Source: an uncultured Collinsella sp. (GTDB taxonomy: Bacteria > Actinomycetota > Coriobacteriia > Coriobacteriales > Coriobacteriaceae). From it: DNA of 64,000 nucleotides. This document shows positions 53,353 through 61,643 of the stretch, piece by piece. How positions within the stretch are numbered: position 1 is the stretch's first letter; each line of letters opens with the position of its first letter. Location of the stretch: assembly GCA_900541235.1 (NCBI GenBank), contig UQIW01000010.1, positions 23,101 through 87,100 of the forward strand, in the 5' to 3' direction. Under the pieces are notes generated by a model, which saw only the letters and a list, made by a program, of their open reading frames with translations, was not told the DNA's origin and ran no database searches. The position numbers were made by a program, and so were the translations under genes.

Positions 53353-55929
53353 TTACTTGACCACCAGGTTGACCAGCTTGCCGGGCACGCAGATGGCCTT
53401 GACGACCGTCTTGCCCTCGAGCCACTTGGCGACGGCGGACTCGGCGGCAGCCTGCATATCCTCATTGGAGGCATCGCGGGCAACGTCGACGCGGCCGCGG
53501 ACCTTGCCGAGCACCTGGACCACGATCTGCACCGTGTCCTCAACGGACTCGGCCAGGTCGAACTCGGGCCAGGCGGCGGTGTAGGCGTTGCCCTCGCAGC
53601 CGAGGGCCTCGTGCCACAGCTCGTCGGCCCAGAACGGGCAGATGGGGGCAAGGACGCTCACGATATCCTTAGCCACGCCGTAGCACAGCGCCTTGTCGCG
53701 GGCGGCACCCTCGGTGGCGTTGAGGTAGGCGCTCGCGGCGTTGACGAGCTCCATGACGGCCGAGATCGCGGTGTTGAACTGGCCGCGATCGAAGTCCTCG
53801 GTGCACTTGGCAATGGTGCGGTGACGCTCGCGATAGAGCTTCATCGCAACCTCGTCGAGCGAGGACTTGTCGAAGGCAACGTTGGCGTCGCCGGACTGGA
53901 CGAGCTGCCAAACGATACGCCAGGCGCGCTTGATGAAGCGGTTAGCGCCCTCGACGGCCTTGGGATCCCAGTCGAAGTCCTTCTCGGGCGGAGCGATAAA
54001 CAGGATCGCCAGACGCATGGTGTCGGCGCCGTAGGGCTCGATGACCGAGCTCGGAGGCACGACGTTGCCCTTAGACTTGGACATGGTGTCACCGTTCTCG
54101 TCCTTGACCATGCCCTGGCACAGCAGGTTGGTGAAGGGCTCGTCCACGCTCAGCAGGCCCAGGTCGCGCAGGGCCTTGGTAAAGAAGCGACTGTAGAGCA
54201 GGTGCAGAATGGCATGCTCGATGCCGCCGATGTAGTTATCGACGGGCATCCATCGGTCGGCGGCCTCTCGGGAGAAAGGCAGCTCCGTGTTGTGCGGGTC
54301 GGTATAGCGCAGGTAATACCAGCTGGAGCAGGTGAAGGTGTCCATGGTATCGGTCTCGCGTTTGGCCGGGCGGCCGCAGACCGGGCAGGTGGTCTCGTAG
54401 AACTCCTTACACTCGGCGAGGGTTTCGCCGGCGCCCAGGTCCAGGTTCTCGGGCAGCGTCACCGGCAGCTGATCCTCGGGCACGGGCACGATGCCGCAGT
54501 GCTCGCAGTGGATGGCCGGGATGGGGTTGCCCCAATAGCGCTGGCGGGAAATGAGCCAGTCGCGCAGACGGAACTCGACCTTGCGACGACCGCAGCCCAT
54601 GGCCTCGAGGTCGGCCACGATCGCAGCCTCGCCCTCGGAGTGCTTGCCGCCGCGCATGCCGGTGTACTTGCCGGACTGGACGAGCGTGCCCTCGGCAGCG
54701 TGAGCGCAATCCCAGTCGACGGTCTCGGCATGGAAGGTATCGATGGTCTCACCGCTGGCCTCGACGGCAGCGCGATCGTCATCGTCCAGGATGATCGGCA
54801 CGATCGGCAGGTCGTACTTGCGGGCAAACTCAAAGTCGCGCTGGTCGCCACAGGGAACGGCCATGACGGCGCCGGTGCCGTAGTCGGCCACGACATAATC
54901 GGCAACCCACACGGGGACCTTCTCGCCGTTGACGGGGTTCACCACGTAGCGGCCGGTAAAGGCACCGTGCTTCTCGAGGGTGCCCTGGGCACGCTCGACG
55001 GCAGAGATATGCTTGGAGTCCTCGACAATCTTGGTCACGGCCTCCTCGTACTCCGTGCCCTCGACGAGCTCGTGCAGACGCGCGTACTCGGGAGCCAAGA
55101 CAAAGAAGGAGACACCGAAGAGCGTGTCGGCTCGCGTGGTGAAGACGGTGATCTTGCCCTCGTCGCCCTCGATGGGCTCGCCATCCTTGTCGCACAGGGT
55201 AAAGTCGACCTCGGCGCCCTCGGAGCGGCCGATCCAGTTGGCCTGCATCTGCTTGACGCGCTCGGGCCAGCCGGGGAGCTTCTCCAGATCGTCGAGCAGC
55301 TCTTGGGAGTACTCAGTGATCTTGAAGTACCACTGCTCAAGGTCGCGCTTCTCAGGCTCGGTGCCGCAGCGCCAGCACTTACCCTCGGTGACCTGTTCGT
55401 TGGCCAGAACGGTCTTACAAGTGGGACACCAGTTGACCGGGTTCTTCTTGCGGTAGACCAGGCCCTTTTCCCACAACTTCTCAAAGATCCACTGACCCCA
55501 GCGGTAGTAGTCGGGGCTGCAGGTCTTGACCATGCGATCCAGATCGTAGGAGAAGCCCATGCGCTTCATCGTGGCGAGCGCCTGGTCCATGTTCTTATAC
55601 GTCCAGGCGGCAGCCTGCGTGTTGTGCTTGATGGCGGCGTTCTCGGCAGGCAGGCCAAAGGCGTCAAAGCCGATGGGATGCAGCACGTCATAGCCGCGCA
55701 TGCGGGCCTGACGGGCCATGGCATCGCCGATGGTATAGTTGCGCGCGTGGCCCATGTGCAGGTCGCCCGACGGATACGGGAACATCTCGAGCACGTACTT
55801 CTTGGGCTTGCTGTCGTCGGTGTCGACAGCAAAGAGGTTGGAGTCCTCCCAGGCCTTCATCCACCGGGACTCGATGGCCTGCGCGTCGTAAACAGGAATC
55901 TCGTCCTTATGATCTGTGCAATCGCACAT
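53353..55929 (-). CDS. leuS: Leucyl-tRNA synthetase
   Basis: 858-residue class I synthetase. The HIGH-type motif is PYPSGDLHMGHARNYTIGD; the KMSKS loop reads TMSKSKGNVV. The CP1 editing domain contains VFTTRADTLFGVSFFVLAPEY and YGTGAVMAVPCGDQRD. Zinc-type cysteines are seen in CPTCKTVLA and CWRCGTEPE. AAGGAG before the ATG at 55929 fixes the start; the open frame to 56055 runs through the inverted repeat in the leader. It stands alone between two terminators. Confidence 0.97.
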   Translation of the reverse strand: MCDCTDHKDEIPVYDAQAIESRWMKAWEDSNLFAVDTDDSKPKKYVLEMFPYPSGDLHMGHARNYTIGDAMARQARMRGYDVLHPIGFDAFGLPAENAAIKHNTQAAAWTYKNMDQALATMKRMGFSYDLDRMVKTCSPDYYRWGQWIFEKLWEKGLVYRKKNPVNWCPTCKTVLANEQVTEGKCWRCGTEPEKRDLEQWYFKITEYSQELLDDLEKLPGWPERVKQMQANWIGRSEGAEVDFTLCDKDGEPIEGDEGKITVFTTRADTLFGVSFFVLAPEYARLHELVEGTEYEEAVTKIVEDSKHISAVERAQGTLEKHGAFTGRYVVNPVNGEKVPVWVADYVVADYGTGAVMAVPCGDQRDFEFARKYDLPIVPIILDDDDRAAVEASGETIDTFHAETVDWDCAHAAEGTLVQSGKYTGMRGGKHSEGEAAIVADLEAMGCGRRKVEFRLRDWLISRQRYWGNPIPAIHCEHCGIVPVPEDQLPVTLPENLDLGAGETLAECKEFYETTCPVCGRPAKRETDTMDTFTCSSWYYLRYTDPHNTELPFSREAADRWMPVDNYIGGIEHAILHLLYSRFFTKALRDLGLLSVDEPFTNLLCQGMVKDENGDTMSKSKGNVVPPSSVIEPYGADTMRLAILFIAPPEKDFDWDPKAVEGANRFIKRAWRIVWQLVQSGDANVAFDKSSLDEVAMKLYRERHRTIAKCTEDFDRGQFNTAISAVMELVNAASAYLNATEGAARDKALCYGVAKDIVSVLAPICPFWADELWHEALGCEGNAYTAAWPEFDLAESVEDTVQIVVQVLGKVRGRVDVARDASNEDMQAAAESAVAKWLEGKTVVKAICVPGKLVNLVVK

Positions 55930-55955
55930 ATCAGCTCCTTTGTTATCTCGGTTGG

Positions 55956-56073
55956 GGCGGGGCGTTCTTACCTTTGCTCGCTGCTGCGGACAGTCCTGCT
56001 CGCACGAAGAGCACATTAAGTGCTCTTCGGCTCGTGCGGAACTTGCAGCGAGCAAAGGTAAGAACGCCCCGCC
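55956..56073. repeat. 118-nt palindromic element with perfect 29-bp arms in the leuS leader
   Basis: The arms at 55956-55984 and 56045-56073 are exact reverse complements (29 of 29). Inside them is a second perfect 10-bp hairpin (56005-56014 with 56020-56029, 5-nt loop). In RNA this folds into one very stable branched stem just upstream of the leuS ribosome-binding site. It has no T-run and no T-box features. Origin and role are unknown. Confidence 0.8.
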
Positions 56074-56108
56074 ACATCGTTAACTCGCATGATGATAGCA
56101 AATACAAC

Positions 56109-56143
56109 AAGCGAGATGCCTGCGACTTGCAGGCATCTCGCTT
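56109..56143 (-). terminator. 15-bp perfect hairpin between guaB and leuS
   Basis: Perfect stem (56109-56123 with 56129-56143) and 5-nt loop, followed on the minus strand by TTGTTGTATTTG. It is probably the transcript end of guaB. Confidence 0.7.
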
Positions 56144-56201
56144 TATCTAAATAACGTGGTTGGGAATCAACCTTTGTCTGAAACTCGTTCTAGCACGAAC
56201 G

Positions 56202-56300
56202 GGTTTTCCAGGTGCCGCAGATTGCCGTGAAAGAGGAGCGTCGCGTACTTTGGTACGCGAGCGACGATTTGAACGGCAAGGTGCGGTGCTTGGGAAAGCC
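56202..56300. repeat. ~99-nt imperfect inverted repeat directly after guaB
   Basis: Left arm 56202-56228 and right arm 56273-56300 are imperfect reverse complements, with an inner hairpin (56239-56248 with 56253-56266) interrupted by a 4-nt bulge. It begins 3 nt after the guaB stop. A small extra hairpin follows at 56186-56201. Together with the 118-nt palindrome it makes most of the 370-nt leuS-guaB spacer inverted repeats. Confidence 0.6.
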
Positions 56301-56302
56301 GC

Positions 56303-57814
56303 TTAGCGGTAGCTGACGCTTTGCTGGGAGTCCTTCACGACAACGTCGTGGGCGCCGCCTTCGACGATGGAGGTGGAGCTGACCAGCGTTAGGCGTGCCT
56401 TTTCCTGGAGCTCGGGGATCGAGAGGGCGCCGCAGTTGCACATCGTGGACTTAACCTTGTAGAGCGTGCCGCCCACGCCGTCCTTGAGGGATCCGGCGTA
56501 CGGGACGTAGGAGTCGACGCCCTCGACGAAGCTGAGCTTCGCGGCGCCGCCCAGGTCGTAGCGCTGCCAATTGCGAGCACGCGCAGAACCCTCGCCCCAG
56601 TACTCCTTCATGTACTGGCCGTTGACGTTGACGCGCTCAGTCGGGCTCTCGTCAAAGCGGGCGAAGTAACGGCCCAGCATCATAAAGTCGGCACCCATGG
56701 CAAGGGCAAGCGTCATGTGGTAGTCGTAGACGATACCGCCGTCGGAGCACACGGGCACGTAGACGCCGGTCTCCTCGTAGTACTCGTCACGGGCGCGGCA
56801 GACGTCGATCAGCGCGGTGGCCTGGCCACGACCGATGCCCTTGGTCTCGCGGGTGATGCAGATGGAACCACCGCCGATACCGACCTTGATGAAGTCGGCA
56901 CCGCAGTCGGCCAGGAAGCGGAAGCCCTCGGCGTCGACAACGTTACCGGCACCGACCTTGACGTCCTCGCCGTAGTTGGCGCGGATCCACTCGATGGTGC
57001 GCTTCTGCCACTCGCTGAAGCCCTCGGAGGAGTCGATGCACAGGACATCGGCACCGGCCTCGATGAGCAGCGGCACGCGCTCGGCATAGTCGCGGGTGTT
57101 GATACCGGCGCCGACCATGTAGCGCTTGTCGTTATCGAGCAGCTCGTTGGGGTTAGTCTTGTGACTGTCGTAGTCCTTGCGGAACACAATGCCCATGAGG
57201 TGATCGTTATCGTCGACGATGGGCAGGGCGTTGAGCTTGTTGTCCCAGATAACGTCGTTGGCAACCTTGAGGCTGATGTTCTTGTCACCCACGATGAGCT
57301 GCTCACGCGGGGTCATGAACTCGGAGACCTTCGTCTGGTGGTCATCGCGGCTGGGGCGATAGTCACGGCTGGTGACGATGCCCAGGAGCTTACCCTTGGG
57401 AGTGCCGTCGTCGGTAACCGGCATGGTGGAGTGACCGGTCTTCTCCTTGAGCTCGATGACCTGCTCCATGGTCATGTCGGGGGTCAGCGTGGAATCGGAC
57501 TGAACGAAACCGGCCTTGTGATCCTTGACGGCCTTGACCATAGCGGCCTCGGACTCGGCGCTCTGGGAACCGTAAATGAAGGACAGGCCGCCCTCGGTAG
57601 CGAGCGCGACACCCATGTCGACGCCCGAGACGGACTGCATGATGGCGGAAACCATGGGGATGTTCAGGGTGATTGCCGGCTTCTCACCGCGCTTAAAGCG
57701 GGTTAGCGGCGTCTTAAGAGAGACGTTGTTGGGGATGCACTGCGAGGACGAGTAACCAGGGACCAGCAGATACTCCGAAAACGTGTGGGACTCACCGGGA
57801 AAGAACGTAGCCAT
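56303..57814 (-). CDS. guaB: Inosine-5'-monophosphate dehydrogenase
   Basis: 503 residues. It oxidises IMP to XMP in guanine nucleotide synthesis. TIM-barrel start with NIPMVSAIMQSVSGVDMGVALATEGG, a CBS pair (about residues 105-225) with MTMEQVIELKEKTGHSTMPVTDDG and FMTPREQLIVGDKNISL, and the active-site loop KVGIGGGSICITRETKGIGRGQ with the catalytic Cys. Later DGGIVYDYHMTLALAMGADFMMLG is present. AAAGGAG sets the ATG. It diverges from the ModE-like gene. Confidence 0.95.
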   Translation of the reverse strand: MATFFPGESHTFSEYLLVPGYSSSQCIPNNVSLKTPLTRFKRGEKPAITLNIPMVSAIMQSVSGVDMGVALATEGGLSFIYGSQSAESEAAMVKAVKDHKAGFVQSDSTLTPDMTMEQVIELKEKTGHSTMPVTDDGTPKGKLLGIVTSRDYRPSRDDHQTKVSEFMTPREQLIVGDKNISLKVANDVIWDNKLNALPIVDDNDHLMGIVFRKDYDSHKTNPNELLDNDKRYMVGAGINTRDYAERVPLLIEAGADVLCIDSSEGFSEWQKRTIEWIRANYGEDVKVGAGNVVDAEGFRFLADCGADFIKVGIGGGSICITRETKGIGRGQATALIDVCRARDEYYEETGVYVPVCSDGGIVYDYHMTLALAMGADFMMLGRYFARFDESPTERVNVNGQYMKEYWGEGSARARNWQRYDLGGAAKLSFVEGVDSYVPYAGSLKDGVGGTLYKVKSTMCNCGALSIPELQEKARLTLVSSTSIVEGGAHDVVVKDSQQSVSYR

Positions 57815-57893
57815 GTTTCTCCTTTTTCCATGCGACCGGTCGGCTGCAGGCCTCGTAGGACCCAGCCCAACCTTGGGCGCCCAATACTGGGGA

Positions 57894-57922
57894 AGTATCT
57901 TAACGCACTTTGACTGCTACAA
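57894..57922 (-). promoter_or_regulatory. Candidate promoter of guaB
   Basis: On the minus strand TTGTAG (57917-57922) and GATACT (57894-57899) are 17 nt apart, about 80 nt before the guaB ATG. Moderate match only. Confidence 0.35.
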
Positions 57923-57998
57923 TGCATGATTTAAGAAGAGCACACGAGGGTTTGACGCAGGCTTTGCGTTTGCCCAGCAAACACTTTAGCGGGGAGAC

Positions 57999-58352
57999 GT
58001 GGAGCGTATGGAGTACAAGACGACGGCAAAGTTGGTCATTCAAGCGTGCGACAAAGATCTGCCGGGCGTGTTTGGACACGGCTGCGTCTTGCTGCTGCAG
58101 GGTATCGCCCGCGAGCACTCGCTCAACCGCGCCGCCAAGAGCATGGGCATGGCGTATTCCAAGGCCTGGCGCATCGTGAACGAGGCCGAAGGTCAGCTGG
58201 GCTGCAAACTCATCGAGCGCGACGGCGCCCGCGGATCCACCCTCACCCCCGCCGGCGAGCGAGCCATAGCGGTCTACGAGGAGCTGCAGGCAGAGATCAA
58301 CAACGTCATCGCCACCAAAGCAAGCGACCTCATCGCAAGCATTAAAGAGTAG
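57999..58352 (+). CDS. ModE-type/LysR-like winged HTH protein
   Basis: 117 residues, the N-terminal HTH domain of ModE (molybdate regulators) without the Mop/TOBE sensor domain. Typical order: VLLLQGIAREHSLNRAAKSMGMAYSKAWRIVNEAEGQLG, then KLIERDGARGSTLTPAGERAI. Such stand-alone proteins occur near molybdenum or oxidoreductase genes; none is in the window, so the ligand and targets are unknown. Start is either GTG at 57999 or ATG at 58008; GGGGAG precedes both. It ends overlapping the convergent PLP-fold gene by 11 nt. Confidence 0.8.
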   Translation: MERMEYKTTAKLVIQACDKDLPGVFGHGCVLLLQGIAREHSLNRAAKSMGMAYSKAWRIVNEAEGQLGCKLIERDGARGSTLTPAGERAIAVYEELQAEINNVIATKASDLIASIKE

Positions 58353-59346
58353 CTAGTTTACGAAGGGCATTGTCTAGGGCGGACGCTACGACCAGGGGGT
58401 TGTCGGTGCCGGCGAAGAGGCGGATGGTGCTCCCCTGCTTGCCGCGCGTGGCCGAGAGGCGCGTCGTTGCGCCGCCGGCGGGCGATGTACGAAACTCCCC
58501 CGGCAAAGCATCGAAGAAATCACCCGCACTGCGCTCGATAAGGTCAAACTCAACTGCCGGGCCAAAGCCGTGCTCGAGGATTCCTGTCGCAACCGCATGG
58601 TCGGGATGCGAGCTCAGTCCGGGATAGCGCACGTTGCACACCATCTCGTTGGCGGCCAGATACTCGGCCAGCGCACGGGCGCGGTCGAAATGCGCCTGCA
58701 TACGGACGTCGAGCGAGTCCAGTCCCCGCTCCAGCACACCGGCCTCGTCAGCAGTCAATTCAAACTTGGCCAAGCCACAGCCCTCAAGCAGGGTATGCGC
58801 GCACTCGGCCGCGGCATCCACACGATGGCGCTTGAGCTGCGAGCGCGCGACCGATACGGCAACCAACTTGCGCGGAGCATCACCGGCGCATACGCGATCG
58901 AGCGCCTCGAGCGACAGCGCAGAACCCAGCCGCAGCGAATCGCAGCCAAAAGCTGACGCCACGGTGTTGTCCACAACCAGCAGCGCATGGGCCTCACGCG
59001 CCGCCCGACCCAGCGCACGAAGATCGGGCACGCGCAGTCCAAACCCGCCAATGGAGTTGACGAACCACCACAGGTGCGGCCCCTCGGCATCAAACGAAGC
59101 ATCAAAGCCATCGGACGCAGCAGCAAACGCCGCAACCGACGACTCCTCCACCATAGCCACGTCGCAGCCATCAAAGCCGCGCGCAAACGCATCGGCAAAG
59201 TCATCCGCAAAGGCCACTAGGCGGTCACCGGGACGCACAATCCCCAGCTGCGACAGCGCTGCCGGCACATGCGGGGCCGCAAGCAACCGCGCCTCACGCG
59301 CGCCGGCCCTCAAAGCCCAGGCCTCTTCTAGCTGCTGTACGCCCAT
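58342..59346 (-). CDS. Degenerate Cys/Met-metabolism PLP-fold protein
   Basis: 334 residues resembling MetB/MetC-type (gamma-family) PLP enzymes: a small domain with GIVRPGDRLVAFADDFADAF, the VVDNTVASAFGCDSLRLGSALSLEALD strand carrying the conserved DN, and a C-terminal GLSSHPDHAVATGIL and TRLSATRGKQGSTIRLFAG. At the place of the lysine motif (SxTKxxxGHSD in active enzymes) the sequence is VSVARSQLKRHRVD, with Arg where the Schiff-base Lys is expected. It may be inactive or have a changed function. ATG at 59346 (MGVQQLEEAW) is preferred. Confidence 0.6.
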   Translation of the reverse strand: MGVQQLEEAWALRAGAREARLLAAPHVPAALSQLGIVRPGDRLVAFADDFADAFARGFDGCDVAMVEESSVAAFAAASDGFDASFDAEGPHLWWFVNSIGGFGLRVPDLRALGRAAREAHALLVVDNTVASAFGCDSLRLGSALSLEALDRVCAGDAPRKLVAVSVARSQLKRHRVDAAAECAHTLLEGCGLAKFELTADEAGVLERGLDSLDVRMQAHFDRARALAEYLAANEMVCNVRYPGLSSHPDHAVATGILEHGFGPAVEFDLIERSAGDFFDALPGEFRTSPAGGATTRLSATRGKQGSTIRLFAGTDNPLVVASALDNALRKLATL

Positions 59347-59361
59347 ACGGCACCGTCCCTT

Positions 59362-59403
59362 CAAAACAAAAACCCACGATGCGGGTGTTCCCCGCATCGT
59401 GGG
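59362..59403 (-). terminator. Terminator of the GH32 gene
   Basis: A 13-bp perfect stem (59373-59385 with 59391-59403) and 5-nt loop, followed on the minus strand by TTTTTGTTTT. Confidence 0.9.
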
Positions 59404-59441
59404 CAACGGCTGCAGTATAGCGCCGATATGCGACGAATCGC

Positions 59442-60980
59442 CTAGATGTTGAGCGTGTGATAGTTCACGCTCGCACCCGGAGCGTCAACGGTCACACCAT
59501 AGGCCTCAGGATAGATGCGCGTCGAGAACACCAGCGCGCCATCGTTCACAAACACCTCGACCGAGGAGACATCGCCAACAATGCGCACGTTACGAACCTC
59601 GTCGACGGGCTCCCAACGCACGGTACGACCGCAGCCGGCAGAAGCGCGACCCTCATCGGTAAATCGCATCTCAAAGCGCGAGGGCAGTCCGCCCTCGGCG
59701 GGCACATACGCCAGCTTCAGCTCGCCATCAACAATCGCGGTAAACGCGCCGTCGACACCGTCGACAGCAAGGTCAAAGCAGGTATCGCCGTCAACCTCCA
59801 ACGAGCCCTCCCCCACACGCACCGAGGCATAATGGCGCTCGATCTCGCACGCCGGCTGCTGCAGCACCACGCCGCCGTCACCGGCCGTAAGCTCGCGCGG
59901 CACCGTCATGCAGTGCTGCCAGCCGCACGCCACGGTGGGCGCGTTGCCATAGGTCGGCTCATCGGGCATACCCATCCAGCCAATCAGAATGTGGCGACCG
60001 TCCTCGGCCGTGAACTCCTGCGGAGCATAGAAGTCAAAACCGGCGTCCCACAGGCGGAACTCGCCCAGCTCATAGACACCGTCACCACCCGTAATGTCGC
60101 CCGTTACAGGCATGTAGCCCGCTGCATACACATTGCCGCGGTCCCAACGACCGCCCTCGAGCCCCTGGGGCGAGAACGACAAAAATGCAGCGGTATCGCC
60201 ATTCGCATCGAGCTCGATATAGCCGGGGCACTCCCACATAAAGCCAAAGCGCTCGGGCGTAGACACACGACTCTCGAGCTCCCAACTCAGCATATCGGCC
60301 GAGCCATACACCAGGATCTCGCCCACATCGCGCCCGGCACCCTCGCCGTGCATGGCGCAAAATCGACTATCGACATGCGGCCCATCCACGCGACGACGCG
60401 CGCCCAGCACCATGTGGTAACGCCCGTCATCATCGCGCCACACCTTGGGGTCACGCACGTGGCAGGTCAAATCCTCGGGATAATCATCGGACGCCAGCAC
60501 CACGCGCTTTTGGCTGAACTCCCGACCGGCAAGGCCATCAACGCTCTCGACATAAACAGTATCGGCGCGACGGCCGGTATTGACGTAGTCGTACGTGCCG
60601 TCCGCATCGGAAAGCTTAACGTTGCCCGTATAGAGCACGCGAATGCGGCCGTCCTCGGCAAGCGCGGAGCCTGAATACACGCCATGGCAATCGAACGGCT
60701 CGTCGGGCAGCAGCGGGGCGCCAACATATTCCCAGTTCATAAGGTCGCGGCTTGTGGCATGGCCCCACATCTTTACGCCACCGTTCACATCAAACGGGGC
60801 ATACTGGAAGTACGCGTGAAACACGCCGCCCGCTTGGCAAAGACCGTTGGGGTCGTTGAGCCAGCCCGCCGGCGGCATAATATGGAAGCGCTGGCCATAC
60901 GCGCCATGGCCGCACTCAGAGGCGGCAGCGTCAACAGCGGCAACCAGCTTTGCAAGGTCGCGGCCAAGTGCATTAGACAT
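59442..60980 (-). CDS. Glycoside hydrolase family 32 sucrose(-6-phosphate) hydrolase
   Basis: 512 residues. The five-bladed propeller starts with the nucleophile motif WLNDPNG (about residues 40-46), followed by YTGNVKL, the transition-state stabiliser HVRDPKVW (RDP) and the acid-base WECPGY; a C-terminal beta-sandwich begins after GIYP-like sequence. No signal peptide is present, so it is cytoplasmic, as expected for hydrolysis of sucrose-6-phosphate imported by a PTS. The gene lies 106 nt downstream of the broken PTS permease gene, supporting a scrA-scrB operon. Confidence 0.92.
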   Translation of the reverse strand: MSNALGRDLAKLVAAVDAAASECGHGAYGQRFHIMPPAGWLNDPNGLCQAGGVFHAYFQYAPFDVNGGVKMWGHATSRDLMNWEYVGAPLLPDEPFDCHGVYSGSALAEDGRIRVLYTGNVKLSDADGTYDYVNTGRRADTVYVESVDGLAGREFSQKRVVLASDDYPEDLTCHVRDPKVWRDDDGRYHMVLGARRRVDGPHVDSRFCAMHGEGAGRDVGEILVYGSADMLSWELESRVSTPERFGFMWECPGYIELDANGDTAAFLSFSPQGLEGGRWDRGNVYAAGYMPVTGDITGGDGVYELGEFRLWDAGFDFYAPQEFTAEDGRHILIGWMGMPDEPTYGNAPTVACGWQHCMTVPRELTAGDGGVVLQQPACEIERHYASVRVGEGSLEVDGDTCFDLAVDGVDGAFTAIVDGELKLAYVPAEGGLPSRFEMRFTDEGRASAGCGRTVRWEPVDEVRNVRIVGDVSSVEVFVNDGALVFSTRIYPEAYGVTVDAPGASVNYHTLNI

Positions 60981-61042
60981 ATCAAAGTCCTAACGGATCG
61001 AAAGTAACAAGGCGCCAGAGATCGACACCGGATACGGGAAAC

Positions 61043-61067
61043 GCCCGCGAGCATACAACCCGCGGGC
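61043..61067 (-). other. Small intercistronic hairpin between scrA remnant and GH32 gene
   Basis: 7-bp GC stem (61043-61049 with 61061-61067) with no clear T-run. Possibly a processing or partial-termination hairpin within the former operon. Confidence 0.35.
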
Positions 61068-61086
61068 ACCCTTCAATCAAAAGCTC

Positions 61087-61632
61087 TTAGGCCTGCTCGG
61101 AAGCCTTGGGCTCGTCCTTGTACAGGACAAACGAGACGCCAAAGGAAACCAGCGCGGCGACCGCAAACATGATCGCGTACTGCACGGGCTGGGCCAGGCA
61201 CAGCAGGATACCGAAGATACCCGTAACGCCCGTACCGGAAGCGGCGAGCGAGGTGAGCGCGCAGACCAGGGCGCCGCAGCCGCCGCCGATGCAGCCAGCG
61301 ATGAAGGGCTTAAAGAAGCGCAGGTTCACACCAAAGATGGCAGGCTCGGTAATACCCATGAAGGCGGACAGAGCCGAAGGAAGCGCTAGGCCCTTGATCT
61401 TGGCATCGTGGGTCTTAAAGGCAACGGCAAGCGCGGCGCCGCCCTGGGCGATGTTGGCGGCACTGGCAATGGGCAGCCAATAGGTCACGCCGTACTGGGC
61501 AAGCTGGCCCAGGTCGATGGCGGTGTACATCTGGTGAATACCGGTGACGACCGTGGGGGCATAGAACAGGCCGACGATAAAGGAACCGATGCCAAAGGGC
61601 AGGGTGAGATAGCCAGCAATGAACGCTTGCAT
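61087..61632 (-). pseudogene. PTS sucrose-type EIIC permease, 3' remnant (disrupted by tet(W) insertion)
   Basis: About 181 residues, the C-terminal part of a glucose/sucrose-family EIIC: FGIGSFIVGLFYAPTVVTGIHQMYTAIDLGQL, then ALPSALSAFMGITEPAIFGVNLRFFKPFIAGCIGG (the GITEPxIFGVNLR signature) and several membrane helices. The N-terminal ~270 or more residues, including the EIIB domain, are absent; the reading frame simply continues back into the 3' end of tet(W), and there is no ribosome-binding site. The junction lies between 61620 and 61643. The gene was probably the sucrose transporter of the adjacent GH32 hydrolase. Confidence 0.82.
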
Positions 61633-61643
61633 TGCGCAAGACG

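Noticed and set aside
53611..56019. Open plus-strand frame of 802 codons
   Set aside because: Antisense shadow of leuS; no ribosome-binding site and no family match.
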